NCBI RefSeq assembly: GCF_006542685.1
Contig: NZ_AP019736.1
Span: forward strand, 461,001 to 525,000
Origin: Alistipes dispar
Lineage (GTDB): Bacteria > Bacteroidota > Bacteroidia > Bacteroidales > Rikenellaceae
Length of the DNA: 64,000 nt
Reading direction: 5' to 3'
In this document: positions 31,711-41,014 of the stretch, piece by piece
Layout of the letters: every line of letters starts with the position of its first letter
How positions within the stretch are numbered: the stretch's first letter is position 1
Made by a program: the position numbers and the translations under genes
Notes under the pieces: model-generated
Databases searched by the model: none
What the model was told of the DNA's origin: nothing
What the model saw: the letters and a program-made list of their open reading frames with translations, nothing else

Positions 31711-34011
31711 ATGGAACACGCAATCCTGCGGGCCGCCGTATCGTTCGCGGCGAGTCTCGCACTCACCGCCTGCGCGGCTCCGGCGGCCGAGGAACTTCCG
31801 ACGCTGCTTCCCCAACCACGCGAAACGGTCTGGAAAAGCGGTTCGTACCGGCTGCCGGAACGGGTGCGGATCGGATACGACTCGCCCGAACTCGCCGCGA
31901 CGGCCGGGTACCTCGCCGAAGCGCTCGCACCCTACGCCACCGCGACGACGGCCGAAGGCGAGGGCGACATCACGCTCTCGACGGATACGGCGTCGCTGGC
32001 CGAAGAGGCCTACCGCCTCTCGGTCTCCCGCCCGGGCATCCGCATCACCGCCGGATCGCCGCGCGGCGCGGCGAACGGCATCGCCACGCTGCGGCAACTG
32101 CTCCCGCCCGGCGCAGTCCGGGAAGCGGAAATTCCCTGTACGGAAATCGCCGACGAACCGGCCTTCGGCTGGCGCGGGGCGATGCTCGACGTGAGCCGCC
32201 ACTTCTTCGACAAGGAGGAGATCCTCGGGCTGCTCGACCAGATGGCCCGGCTCAAGCTCAACAAGTTCCACTGGCATCTGACGGACGACCAGGGCTGGCG
32301 CATCGAAATCCGGCGTTACCCCGACCTGACCGGGAAGGGCGCCTGGCGGCACTTCAACAAGCAGGACACGATCTGCACGGGCCGCGCGCGCCGGGAGCTG
32401 AACGACGACTTCCTGCTGCCGGAAAAGCGGCTGCGGACCGAGGGGGCCGACACGCTCTACGGCGGCTGCTACACGCAGCGGGACATCCGCGAGATCGTCT
32501 CCTACGCCGCCGCACGGGGAATCGACGTGATTCCCGAGATCGACATGCCGGGGCACTTCCTGCAGGCCATCGAACACTACCCGTGGCTCACCTGCTTCCG
32601 ACCCGAGACCTGGAGCGAGCAGGCTTTCTCCTCGCCGCTCTGTCTGGGCAGGGACGACGTGCTGCGGTTCTGCGAGGAGATCTGGGAGGAGGTCTTCGAA
32701 CTCTTTCCCTACGAGTACGTCCATATCGGCGGCGACGAGGTGAACATGAAGAACTGGAACCGCTGTCCGCGCTGCCGGGCCCGGATGCGTGCCGAGGGGC
32801 TGGCCGACGGCCACGCCCTGCAAGCGTGGTTCACCCGCCGGATGCAGCGCTTCTTCACCGAACACGGCCGCCGCATGATCGGCTGGGACGAACTGCTCGC
32901 CGACGAGGTAGATCCGGCCACGACGATCATGTGGTGGCGTCCCTGGGAGCCGCAGTCGGTGAGCGACGCGACCCGCCGGGGCTGCGACGTGATCGTGAGC
33001 GCGCAGTCGTGGTTCTATTTCTCGCTGGAGGAGGACGCCGGATCGCTCGCGCGCACTGCCGGATTCGAAATCCGCCCCGACTCGCTCTCCGACGAGCAGA
33101 AGGCCCGCATCAAAGGCATCCAGGGCCACCTCTGGACCGAAAAGGTTCCCTCGTGGTCGCGCGCCGAGTACATGCTCTACCCGCGGCTGCTGATCGTGGC
33201 CGAGAAGGGTTGGTGCGCGCCGGAGCGCGTCAGCGAAGAGTCGCTGATGCCGCGGCTGCTCCGCTACTGCGAACGGCTGGACGCCGAAGGGATCAACTAC
33301 CGGATCCCCTCGCTGAGAAACTACCACGAATTCTGCGTCTTCACCGACTCGGTCCGGACCACGGCCGAATGCCCGCTGCCGACGGCGATCCTGCGCTACA
33401 CGCTCGACGGATCGGTCCCGACCGCCGCATCGCAGCGCTACACGGGTCCGATGACCTTCCGCGACGACGCCACGCTGCGCCTCCGGGCCTTCCATGCCGA
33501 CGGCCGCACGGGCGACTGGGTGACGATCCGCTACGAGAAATGCGGCTTCGCACGGCCCGCCGAACCGCGCGAAACGCAGCCGGGACTGCTGGCCGAGTGG
33601 TATTTCAAGCGTTTTCCGGACTGCGCCGCGATCGGCGGAGCGCAGGCCGACGGACGGTGTGTGGCCGATTCGGTCCACTTCCCGCAGGAGGCCACGGGCC
33701 GGCGGGCCGTGGGAATCGTCTTCCGCGGATACATCGACGTGCCGGAGAAGGGCATCCATACCTTCGCACTCGCCTCGAACGACGGCAGCGTCCTGCGGAT
33801 CGGCGACCGCGTGGTGATCGACAACGACGGCGAACACCCGCTGCTCGAGAAGACCGGACAGGCGGCCCTTTCGGCCGGACTGCACCCGCTCGAGCTGCGT
33901 TTCTTCGACTACAACGGCGGCAAGGTGCAACTGTCGCTCGTCAGCGAGGACGGCAGCCGCCGGACGCTCGACGGGAAGTGGCTGCGGCACGTTCCTGCGG
34001 AAAGCCGGTAA
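31711..34011 (+). CDS. GH20 beta-N-acetylhexosaminidase with PA14 domain
   Basis: A 766-aa exo-enzyme that removes terminal GlcNAc/GalNAc. After the lipoprotein-type signal (Cys near residue 21) come the GH20b domain (about 28-150) and the catalytic barrel (about 150-505) with HIGGDE, catalytic pair D342-E343. A chitobiase-C/FN3-like domain follows (about 530-610), then a PA14 carbohydrate-binding domain (about 625-755, AEWYFKRFPD and FALASNDGSVLRIG). It starts 7 bp after the sulfatase, implying the two act in sequence: desulfation, then removal of the sugar. Confidence 0.94.
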   Translation: MEHAILRAAVSFAASLALTACAAPAAEELPTLLPQPRETVWKSGSYRLPERVRIGYDSPELAATAGYLAEALAPYATATTAEGEGDITLSTDTASLAEEAYRLSVSRPGIRITAGSPRGAANGIATLRQLLPPGAVREAEIPCTEIADEPAFGWRGAMLDVSRHFFDKEEILGLLDQMARLKLNKFHWHLTDDQGWRIEIRRYPDLTGKGAWRHFNKQDTICTGRARRELNDDFLLPEKRLRTEGADTLYGGCYTQRDIREIVSYAAARGIDVIPEIDMPGHFLQAIEHYPWLTCFRPETWSEQAFSSPLCLGRDDVLRFCEEIWEEVFELFPYEYVHIGGDEVNMKNWNRCPRCRARMRAEGLADGHALQAWFTRRMQRFFTEHGRRMIGWDELLADEVDPATTIMWWRPWEPQSVSDATRRGCDVIVSAQSWFYFSLEEDAGSLARTAGFEIRPDSLSDEQKARIKGIQGHLWTEKVPSWSRAEYMLYPRLLIVAEKGWCAPERVSEESLMPRLLRYCERLDAEGINYRIPSLRNYHEFCVFTDSVRTTAECPLPTAILRYTLDGSVPTAASQRYTGPMTFRDDATLRLRAFHADGRTGDWVTIRYEKCGFARPAEPRETQPGLLAEWYFKRFPDCAAIGGAQADGRCVADSVHFPQEATGRRAVGIVFRGYIDVPEKGIHTFALASNDGSVLRIGDRVVIDNDGEHPLLEKTGQAALSAGLHPLELRFFDYNGGKVQLSLVSEDGSRRTLDGKWLRHVPAESR

Positions 34012-34307
34012 TCCCGGCGACCCGCACGCGGTGCGCCGCCGCCCCGGAAAGAGCATCTTCCCGGAAAGGCCCCGCCGGCCGGGACCGTCCGGAATCCGAA
34101 AAGCGTTTCACCCCCGTCGCACGACGAATGCGGCGGGGGTGAATCCGTCAGGGGCCCGCAGGCCGGGCACGAATTCCGCGCAAGACGAATTCCGCGCAAG
34201 ACGCTGAAAATCAGAATCAGGAGCATCCCGCCCCGACGGATTGTAAGGAAAATCGCCCTTTACGACGAAAAAATGAAGCCGCAGGGTACAATCTGACAAT
34301 AAATTCA
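34012..34307. other. intergenic region with stem-loop and 16-bp tandem repeat
   Basis: No gene seen. It holds a stem-loop TTCACCCCCG/CGGGGGTGAA (34107-34143) without a T tract and an exact 16-bp tandem duplication ACGAATTCCGCGCAAG (34169-34184, 34185-34200). Both separate the PUL from korA. Confidence 0.6.
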
Positions 34308-34315
34308 TATATTTG
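34308..34315 (+). promoter_or_regulatory. -7 promoter element of the korAB operon
   Basis: TATATTTG, 34 bp before the korA ATG, after a locally AT-rich stretch. Confidence 0.55.
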
Positions 34316-34349
34316 TGATACGTTAGAAACCCAACTAATCTAAAACACA

Positions 34350-36194
34350 ATGGAACAGACCAAAGTGCGGGAGTTGCAGGACGTCGTGATCCGCTTTTCG
34401 GGCGACTCGGGCGACGGCATGCAGCTTACAGGCACGCTCTTCTCCGACACTTCGGCGCTCATGGGAAACGGCATCTCGACCTTCCCCGACTACCCCGCCG
34501 AAATCCGCGCCCCGCAGGGAACCGTCGCGGGCGTCTCGGGATTCCAGGTACACTTCGGCGACCACCGCGAGCTGAACCCCGGCGACTACTGCGACGTGCT
34601 GGTGGCGATGAATCCCGCGGCCCTGAAGGCCAACCGCAAATGGCTCAAGCGCGGCGCCACGGTCATCATCGACGGCGACTCGATCACCGAGGAGCACCTC
34701 AGAAAGGCCGGATTCGCCACGTCCGACCCGATCGCCGAGCTGGGACTCGACGAGTACAACGTCGTCGTGCCCGACATCACCACGATGACGCGCGAGGCGC
34801 TCAAGGAGACGGGGCTCGACAACAAGTCGGTCGTCAAGTGCAAGAACATGTTCGCGCTGGGCATCTGCTTCTGGCTCTTCGACCGCCCGGAGGATTACGC
34901 CCGCCGCTACCTCGATACGAAATTCGCCAGGAAGAACCCCGCCGTGGCCGAAGCCAACAAGCTGGCCATCGACGCCGGGTACAACTATGCGGCCAACACG
35001 CACCAGTTCGCCAACCATTACAGCGTGGCCGCCGCCCCCCTCGAGAAGGGAACCTACCGCTCGATCTCGGGCAACGTGGCCACGGCGTGGGGGCTCTGCG
35101 CCGCGGCCGAGAAGGCCGGGCTGCCGCTCTTCTGCGGCTCGTATCCCATCACCCCCGCCACGGTGATCCTCGAGGAGCTGGCCAAGCGCAAGGACCTCGG
35201 GGTGAAGACCGTGCAGGCCGAAGACGAGATCGCCGGCATCTGCACGGCCATCGGCGCGGCCTATGCCGGGAACTTCGCCGTGACGACCACCTCCGGCCCG
35301 GGCCTGTCGCTCAAGAGCGAGGCGCTGGGACTGGCCGTGATGACCGAACTGCCGCTGGTGGTCGTGGACGTGCAGCGCGGAGGCCCCTCGACGGGCCTGC
35401 CGACGAAAACCGAGCAGAGCGACCTCCAGCAGGCCCTCTACGGCCGCAACGGCGAGTGCCCGGCGGTCGTGATGGCCGCCTCGTCGCCGAGCGACTGTTT
35501 CCACTACGCCTTCGAGGCAGGACGCATCGCCATGGAGCACATGACGCCCGTCATCCTGCTCTCCGACGGATTCATCGCCAACGGCTCCGAACCGTGGCGC
35601 ATCCCGCAGATGAAGGATTACCCGGCCATCTGTCCGCCGATCGTGGACGAGGCCCCCGAGGGAGGATTCATGCCCTACGTGCGCAACGAGAAACTGGCCC
35701 GCGGCTGGGCGTTCCCCGGCAAGGTCGGGCTGGAACACCGCGTGGGCGGTCTGGAGAAGGACTGCGTGAAGGGCTGCATCTCGATCGACCCGGACAACCA
35801 CCAGAAAATGGTGAAGACCCGCGCGGCCAAGGTGGCCCTCGTCGCCGAGGACATCCCCGCGCAGGAGGTCTGGGGCGATGCGGAAGGCGACCTGCTGGTC
35901 GTGGGCTGGGGCGGCACGCGCGGCCACCTGCAGAACGCCGTGGACGAAATGCGCCGCGAAGGCCGCAAGGTGTCGCTGTGCCACTTCAACTACATCAACC
36001 CCCTGCCGCGCGGCGTGCGCGAGATTTTCGCCCGCTTCTGCAAGATCGTCGTCTGCGAGCTCAACGAAGGACAGTTCGCCGCCTACCTGCGGCAGGAGTT
36101 GCAGGAGTTCCGCTACGAACAGTACAACAAGTGCGAAGGGCTGCCCTTCACGGTGGTCGAGCTTCGCCGGAAATTCGAATCCTTACTGAAATAA
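34350..36194 (+). CDS. korA: 2-oxoglutarate:ferredoxin oxidoreductase, fused gamma-alpha subunit
   Basis: A 614-aa subunit of the 2-oxoacid:ferredoxin oxidoreductase family, which converts 2-oxoglutarate and CoA to succinyl-CoA (or the reverse) with ferredoxin. The gamma domain lies at about 1-190 (opening RFSGDSGDGMQLTG), followed by the alpha/pyrimidine-binding domain (about 200-450, with GSYPITPAT and TTTSGPGLSLKSEALGL) and a C-terminal beta-strand domain ending near the beta-subunit contact. The beta subunit begins 4 bp downstream. Specificity for 2-oxoglutarate over pyruvate is inferred from the two-gene layout typical of Bacteroidales. Confidence 0.92.
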   Translation: MEQTKVRELQDVVIRFSGDSGDGMQLTGTLFSDTSALMGNGISTFPDYPAEIRAPQGTVAGVSGFQVHFGDHRELNPGDYCDVLVAMNPAALKANRKWLKRGATVIIDGDSITEEHLRKAGFATSDPIAELGLDEYNVVVPDITTMTREALKETGLDNKSVVKCKNMFALGICFWLFDRPEDYARRYLDTKFARKNPAVAEANKLAIDAGYNYAANTHQFANHYSVAAAPLEKGTYRSISGNVATAWGLCAAAEKAGLPLFCGSYPITPATVILEELAKRKDLGVKTVQAEDEIAGICTAIGAAYAGNFAVTTTSGPGLSLKSEALGLAVMTELPLVVVDVQRGGPSTGLPTKTEQSDLQQALYGRNGECPAVVMAASSPSDCFHYAFEAGRIAMEHMTPVILLSDGFIANGSEPWRIPQMKDYPAICPPIVDEAPEGGFMPYVRNEKLARGWAFPGKVGLEHRVGGLEKDCVKGCISIDPDNHQKMVKTRAAKVALVAEDIPAQEVWGDAEGDLLVVGWGGTRGHLQNAVDEMRREGRKVSLCHFNYINPLPRGVREIFARFCKIVVCELNEGQFAAYLRQELQEFRYEQYNKCEGLPFTVVELRRKFESLLK

Positions 36195-36198
36195 CGCC

Positions 36199-37230
36199 AT
36201 GGCACAATACAACTACACCCCCGCGGATTTCAAGAGCGACCAGGAGGTGCGCTGGTGTCCCGGATGCGGCGACCACGCCATCCTGAACGCCGTGCAGCGC
36301 GCCCTGCCCGAAATCGCCGACGCGACCGACACGCCGCACAACCTCTTCACGTTCATCTCGGGCATCGGCTGCTCGTCGCGCTTCATCTACTACATGAAGA
36401 CCTTCGGGTTCCACTCCGTACACGGCCGCGCCAACGCCGTGGCGACGGGCGTCAAGGTGGCCAACCCGCGCCTGAACGTCTGGGTCACCACCGGCGACGG
36501 CGACTCGCTGGCCATCGGCGGCAACCATTTCATCCACGCCATCCGCCGCAACGTGGACCTCAACGTGATCCTGTTCAACAACGAGATCTACGGCCTGACC
36601 AAAGGGCAGTACTCCCCCACCTCGAAGCTGGGCAAGATAACCAAGACCTCGCCCTACGGCACGGTCGAAAAGCCGTTCAACCCCGGCGAGCTGGTGATCG
36701 GCGCCAAGGGCACGTTCTTCGCGCGTTCGATCGACATGGAGGTGCAGCTCTCGAAGGAGTGCATCGTCGCGGCAGCCGGACACAAGGGCATGTCGGTCGT
36801 CGAGATGCTCCAGAACTGCGTGATCTTCAACGACAAGACCCATGCGGCGTTCGCCGCCGACAAGGCCACGCGCGCCGAGCGGACCATCACGCTGCGCCAC
36901 GGCGAAAAGATGCTCTTCGGCGCCAACCGGGAGAAGGGCCTCGTCTTCGAGAACATGCGGCTGAAGGTGGTGACCGTCGGAGAGGGCGGCTACACGCTGG
37001 ACGACATCCTGACGCACGACGCCCACGAGCGCGACACGACGCTGCACGTGATGCTCGCTGCGATGAAGTATCCCGACTACCCGGTGGCGCTGGGCGTGAT
37101 CCGCGCCGTGGAGGACGACGCCGTGTACGATGCGGCCGTCGAACGGCAGGTCGAGGAGGTGAAGGCCGCGAGCAAAATCCGCTGCGTGGACGATCTCCTG
37201 CGCTCGGGAGCCACATGGGAGGTGAAATGA
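36199..37230 (+). CDS. korB: 2-oxoglutarate:ferredoxin oxidoreductase, beta subunit
   Basis: A 343-aa thiamine-diphosphate- and Fe-S-binding partner of the upstream subunit. N-terminal cysteines lie in RWCPGCGDH, ISGIGCSSR follows, and the TPP/Mg motif is TTGDGDSLAIGGNH followed by NNEIYGLTKGQ. The single extra Cys pattern fits one Fe4S4 cluster. A terminator (37254-37287) closes the operon. Confidence 0.94.
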   Translation: MAQYNYTPADFKSDQEVRWCPGCGDHAILNAVQRALPEIADATDTPHNLFTFISGIGCSSRFIYYMKTFGFHSVHGRANAVATGVKVANPRLNVWVTTGDGDSLAIGGNHFIHAIRRNVDLNVILFNNEIYGLTKGQYSPTSKLGKITKTSPYGTVEKPFNPGELVIGAKGTFFARSIDMEVQLSKECIVAAAGHKGMSVVEMLQNCVIFNDKTHAAFAADKATRAERTITLRHGEKMLFGANREKGLVFENMRLKVVTVGEGGYTLDDILTHDAHERDTTLHVMLAAMKYPDYPVALGVIRAVEDDAVYDAAVERQVEEVKAASKIRCVDDLLRSGATWEVK

Positions 37231-37253
37231 CGCGCCTCTCGGCAAGAAGAACG

Positions 37254-37287
37254 GCCGGGTCTCCATCGCGGAGATCCGGCTGTTTTT
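37254..37287 (+). terminator. rho-independent terminator after korB
   Basis: An 11-bp stem GCCGGGTCTCC / GGAGATCCGGC with one G-U pair and a 5-nt loop is followed by TGTTTTT. Confidence 0.88.
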
Positions 37288-37615
37288 CGAATGCCCCGCA
37301 ATCGCTCGGAATCATGCGACACGCATACACCGCCGGGCCGGGCGAAGTCGTCCGGGACATAGCGCCCGGAGGACGCAACACCGGCGGCGCCCCGGCCAAC
37401 TCCGCCTGGCACACGGCCCAGTCCGGCTACGAAGCCGCCGCCGCAAGACCGCGGAACGCGATGCGGAGGGCGTCATGTCCCGCCTGCCGGAGTTCCGACG
37501 ATCCGGAGCCGGTCAATCGGAGCCGGGCGGGCTGTCCCGCGGTCCGTTCCCGACCGTACACCGGCAACCCCTCCGGCCGCGCGGCACGGACGGCCAAACC
37601 CTACACGCATCACGA
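37288..37615. other. gene-less GC-rich stretch ending in a terminator
   Basis: About 330 bp rich in CCGG-type words. A long open frame passes through it but has no start signal, no family features and an arginine/proline-rich composition typical of random GC-rich DNA. It ends directly at a strong terminator (37616-37650) that has no gene before it. Confidence 0.55.
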
Positions 37616-37650
37616 CCCGCTTCGGAAGCGGCCCGAAGCGGGCGTTTTTT
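37616..37650 (+). terminator. rho-independent terminator without an upstream gene
   Basis: The 9-bp stem CCCGCTTCG / CGAAGCGGG (37616-37624, 37634-37642) is followed by CG and six T residues. The nearest upstream gene, korB, already has its own terminator, so this may end an unrecognised small RNA or read-through transcript. Confidence 0.85.
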
Positions 37651-37724
37651 CATTTTCCCGGGCGATTCTGGTACTCTCTTTGCAAAAGCCGAAACCGGAG
37701 TGTTTCACTTAATGCTTTTCTATC

Positions 37725-38159
37725 ATGAAAAAATTATTGCTTACGTTCGTTTGCGCAGCGGCCGCGCTCGGCGTCTGCGCCGCACCCGAGAAGATCGGGT
37801 TCGACAAACTGCCGAAATCGTCGCAGGAGTTCATCCAGAAAAACTTCCCGCGCGAGGTGGTGAAAGACACCGAAATGGACCGCGAGGCGTCGTGGGACAA
37901 GTACACCGTCTATTTCAACAGCGGCTCCCGCGTATCGTTCGAAGGCGGCAAGGGAGACTGGTCGGAGATCGTGATGAAGAACGGCGCGGTTCCCGCGACC
38001 GTCATTCCCGTCAGAATCAAGACCTACGTCGCCGACAACTATTCCCAGAGCATGGTCAATCGGCTCTCGACCATGAAGGAGGGTTACAAGGTCGGGCTCA
38101 CGAACGGCCTGACGCTCTACTTCGACAAGGAGGGCAAATTCAAGAAACTGGACAGGTAA
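37725..38159 (+). CDS. PepSY-like (PF11396-type) periplasmic protein
   Basis: A 144-aa secreted protein with a clear signal peptide (about 1-19, ending VCAAPE). The mature part has the Bacteroidetes PepSY-like pattern: FDKLPKSSQEFIQKNFP, then WDKYTVYFNSGSRVSFEGGKGDWSEI, then a second similar half ending GLTLYFDKEGKFKKLDR. Such proteins are abundant small periplasmic domains, once described as beta-lactamase-inhibitor-like, with unknown function. It has its own terminator downstream. Confidence 0.85.
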   Translation: MKKLLLTFVCAAAALGVCAAPEKIGFDKLPKSSQEFIQKNFPREVVKDTEMDREASWDKYTVYFNSGSRVSFEGGKGDWSEIVMKNGAVPATVIPVRIKTYVADNYSQSMVNRLSTMKEGYKVGLTNGLTLYFDKEGKFKKLDR

Positions 38160-38206
38160 CAGTCATCCGCTTCCGCATCAGAGGTCGTTTGACCTGCCTT
38201 TCCCGA

Positions 38207-38249
38207 TTCACCCCGCAGCGAGCCCGGCCCGCGCGGGGCGAATCTTTTT
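38207..38249 (+). terminator. terminator after the PepSY-like gene
   Basis: TTCACCCCGC pairs with GCGGGGCGAA (one mismatch), followed by T-rich TCTTTTT. It lies within the 240-bp gap before the next gene, which is otherwise empty apart from a TATATTTA element near 38367. Confidence 0.65.
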
Positions 38250-38400
38250 CCGCGGCTCCGGCGACGGCCGCGGCCGCACCTCCCGGAAGCGCACATACGC
38301 CGGAATCCGGCCCGACAGACAATCGTCCTTCGACACAAACGGCAGGAATTTCCGGAAAAATCCGTATATTTAAGGGCCGCATCCAAAAATCGCCCGCCCC

Positions 38401-40944
38401 ATGAACCCGCTCGTGCACACGCTTCTTCCGGCCGCCGTTCTGCTGTCCGTCCTTCCGGCCGCCTCCCAGTCGTCCAATCCCTTCGCGGAACAGGTTCTGC
38501 GTTACCCGCAGGAGAAGCTCCACGTCCACACCGACAAGGACACCTATGTGGCAGGAGACACGATCTGGCTGCGTGCGCGGTGCGTCGATGCCGCCTCGCA
38601 CCGTCCGGTGGCAGCGAGCCGCTACGTCTATGCCGAACTCCGCGACGAATCGGGCGCGCTCGTGCGGCGGATCAAGATACTCCGCCGCGATTCGCTCTAC
38701 GCGGGCTATCTTCCCGTTCCGACGGACGCTCCGGACGGCGACTACACCTTCTCGGCATACACGCGCTTCATGCGGAACCAGGGTGCGGACTACTTCTTCC
38801 GCAAGCCCCTTCGGATCGCCGCCTACCGCGGCGCTGCGGGCGAGGTTCCGAAGCCGCGGCCCCGCCCCGCGACGGGCGATTTCGCCGTGACGTTCCACCC
38901 CGAAGGCGGTTACCTCGTGCCGGGCCGTTCGTGCCGCGTAGCCTTCAAGGCCCTGACGGATGCGGGCCGTTCGACGGCTGTCGAAGCCGTGCTCCGCGAC
39001 GACCAGGGCACGACGCTCGACACCGTGCGGACGCGCCGTGCGGGAATGGGCAGTTTCCGGATGGTTCCCGAGGCGGGCCGCACCTACCATGCAGTGTGCC
39101 GCACCCCTTCGGGCGCCGAGAAGCGCTTCGACCTCCCCGTGCCGAATGCCGCGGCGTGCGTGCTGCAACTCGCGGAACGGGACGGATTCATCGCGGTGAA
39201 CGTGCTGACGGCAGGATCCTTGCCCGCACGGCTGCGGCTGGTGGTGCACTGCCGGGGCAACCGCTGCTACGACGGAGGCTGGGAACCGGGATTGCTTTTC
39301 CGCAGTTCCGATCTGCCGGCGGGCGTAGTGCAATGGCTGTTGCTGGATGCGGCGGGCAACGCCCTTTCCGAACGGCTGCTGTTCAATGAGGGCGCAGAGG
39401 GAGTGCATGTCTCGCTGCGGGCGGAGAATCCCTCTCCGCGACGCCGGGAGCGTGCGGATTTCTCGGTCCGCCTGACCGACGGCGCGGGAAATCCCCTGCG
39501 CGGGGAGTTCTCGGTTTCGGTGACGGACCGCAACGCCGTGCCCGACCTCGTTTCGGGCGACATCCGCACGACGCTGCTGCTCACCTCCGACCTGCGGGGA
39601 TATGTCGAATGCCCCGGGAGTTATTTCCGGAGCGACGATCCCGAAGCCCGTGCGGCGCTCGACGAACTGATGCTGACGCAGGGGTGGAGACGCTACGACG
39701 TGCCGGCCCTCCTGCGCGGAGAGTACGCCGAGCCGGAGTACGCGCTCGAAGCGGGACAGCAGATCTCCGGACGGATCGTCCGGGCCGGGCTGGTGAACAC
39801 CCGCAAGCAGCTCGGGAAGTACCGGATGGCGATGATCGTGCCCCGTTACGGCTACCTGGCCGAAGCTCCGGTCCGGGCGGACGGATGCTTCGATCTCGAC
39901 GGTTTCGATTTCCCCGACAGCACGGCATTCGTGCTGCGGCCGCAGGCGACGACAGGGCGGATGCGCAATGCCTTCGTGAAGGTCGATCCCGAGACTTTCC
40001 CCGAGAACGGGATTCCGGCGCACTATCCGGCCGCCGGGGCCGGCGATGCGGAGGCGCTGTTCCGCACGGCGCTGGCCTACGTCGGATACATGGGCTCGGC
40101 CGACCTGCGGAACGTGCTCATAGACCCCGTGGAGGTGCGGGCGAAACGGGAGATTCCCCGGACGCTGGAGGAGCGCAAGGCGGTTTACTCCTGGAATGCG
40201 GAGCGGATCGCCGATACGGGAGTCCACACGATCCTCGACTGCATCGAACGGATGCCGGGAATACGCAGGCGGGAGAACGTGTTTCTCTATCAGGGACGGG
40301 CCGTTTTCTTCATGTGCGACGGAGTGCTTTACGATGACCTCGAAGAATCGCTCCCGGCATTCTCCGCTCCGCCGGCGATCGACCGTAATCGCACCGTCAA
40401 AAGAATAAATATGGCGGGGCCTGGCGTTCCGGATACTGATTCGGATCTTGGCTCGGAGCCTGGTTCGGATACCAATGCCTCTGATACCCATCTCGCGCAG
40501 GCCGTTGCGGCGCCCATAGGGCAATATTCCGATCTGCCTCCCTTTGTGAATCTGCCGCTGGAATGGGTCGATCGGATCGACATACTGGACCGATTCTCCG
40601 GCCGGTTCCTGTCCGGACGCGATAACGGCATCATCGCCGTCACGCTGAAATCCTACGAAGAGATTTCGGCTCTCGATACGGGCGAGAGTATCGACGTGGG
40701 AATCGTCTCGCCGTTGGGCTATCAGACGCCTGCGGAGTTCTACTCCCCGGCCTACGAAACGCCGGAGAGCCGCGACAGCCACACGCCCGATTTCCGCACG
40801 ACGCTCTACTGGAATCCCTGCATCCGCACCGATGCCGACGGCCGGGCGGCTTTCGGATTCCGGACCTCCGACGCCCCGGCCGACTTCCGGATCGACATCG
40901 AAGGGCTGACTCTTGACGGACAGCCGGTCGTGCATGCCGAGTAG
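38401..40944 (+). CDS. large exported MG2/alpha-2-macroglobulin-like protein with TonB-plug-like segment
   Basis: An 847-aa exported protein. A signal peptide (about 1-22) precedes an MG2-like beta domain (about 35-140: LHVHTDKDTYVAGDTIWLRA), further Ig-like macroglobulin domains to about 480, then a segment resembling a TonB-receptor plug (about 575-760), ending VDRIDILDRFSGRFLSGRDNGIIAVTLKSYEE. This build recurs in Bacteroidetes genomes without a settled function. An Asp/Ser/Gly-rich insert (about residues 675-700, 40420-40500) interrupts the plug-like part and uses GAT/TCG codons unlike the surrounding sequence. A start at 38401 gives a good signal peptide. Its end is 70 bp from the convergent AsmA-like gene. 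Confidence 0.75.
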   Translation: MNPLVHTLLPAAVLLSVLPAASQSSNPFAEQVLRYPQEKLHVHTDKDTYVAGDTIWLRARCVDAASHRPVAASRYVYAELRDESGALVRRIKILRRDSLYAGYLPVPTDAPDGDYTFSAYTRFMRNQGADYFFRKPLRIAAYRGAAGEVPKPRPRPATGDFAVTFHPEGGYLVPGRSCRVAFKALTDAGRSTAVEAVLRDDQGTTLDTVRTRRAGMGSFRMVPEAGRTYHAVCRTPSGAEKRFDLPVPNAAACVLQLAERDGFIAVNVLTAGSLPARLRLVVHCRGNRCYDGGWEPGLLFRSSDLPAGVVQWLLLDAAGNALSERLLFNEGAEGVHVSLRAENPSPRRRERADFSVRLTDGAGNPLRGEFSVSVTDRNAVPDLVSGDIRTTLLLTSDLRGYVECPGSYFRSDDPEARAALDELMLTQGWRRYDVPALLRGEYAEPEYALEAGQQISGRIVRAGLVNTRKQLGKYRMAMIVPRYGYLAEAPVRADGCFDLDGFDFPDSTAFVLRPQATTGRMRNAFVKVDPETFPENGIPAHYPAAGAGDAEALFRTALAYVGYMGSADLRNVLIDPVEVRAKREIPRTLEERKAVYSWNAERIADTGVHTILDCIERMPGIRRRENVFLYQGRAVFFMCDGVLYDDLEESLPAFSAPPAIDRNRTVKRINMAGPGVPDTDSDLGSEPGSDTNASDTHLAQAVAAPIGQYSDLPPFVNLPLEWVDRIDILDRFSGRFLSGRDNGIIAVTLKSYEEISALDTGESIDVGIVSPLGYQTPAEFYSPAYETPESRDSHTPDFRTTLYWNPCIRTDADGRAAFGFRTSDAPADFRIDIEGLTLDGQPVVHAE

Positions 40945-41014
40945 CGGATGCGGCGGCAGGACAAACGGCCGCCCGGCCGGGACTGCCTGCGGATATTCCG
41001 GTGGGGAGAGGTCC

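Noticed and set aside
29896..34056. 1386-aa minus-strand open frame opposite the LamG, sulfatase and GH20 genes
   Set aside because: It spans three real genes on the opposite strand and has no recognisable domain.
37314..37712. Frame beginning MRHAYTAGP after korB
   Set aside because: Arg/Pro/Ala-rich, crosses a strong terminator and lacks a start signal.
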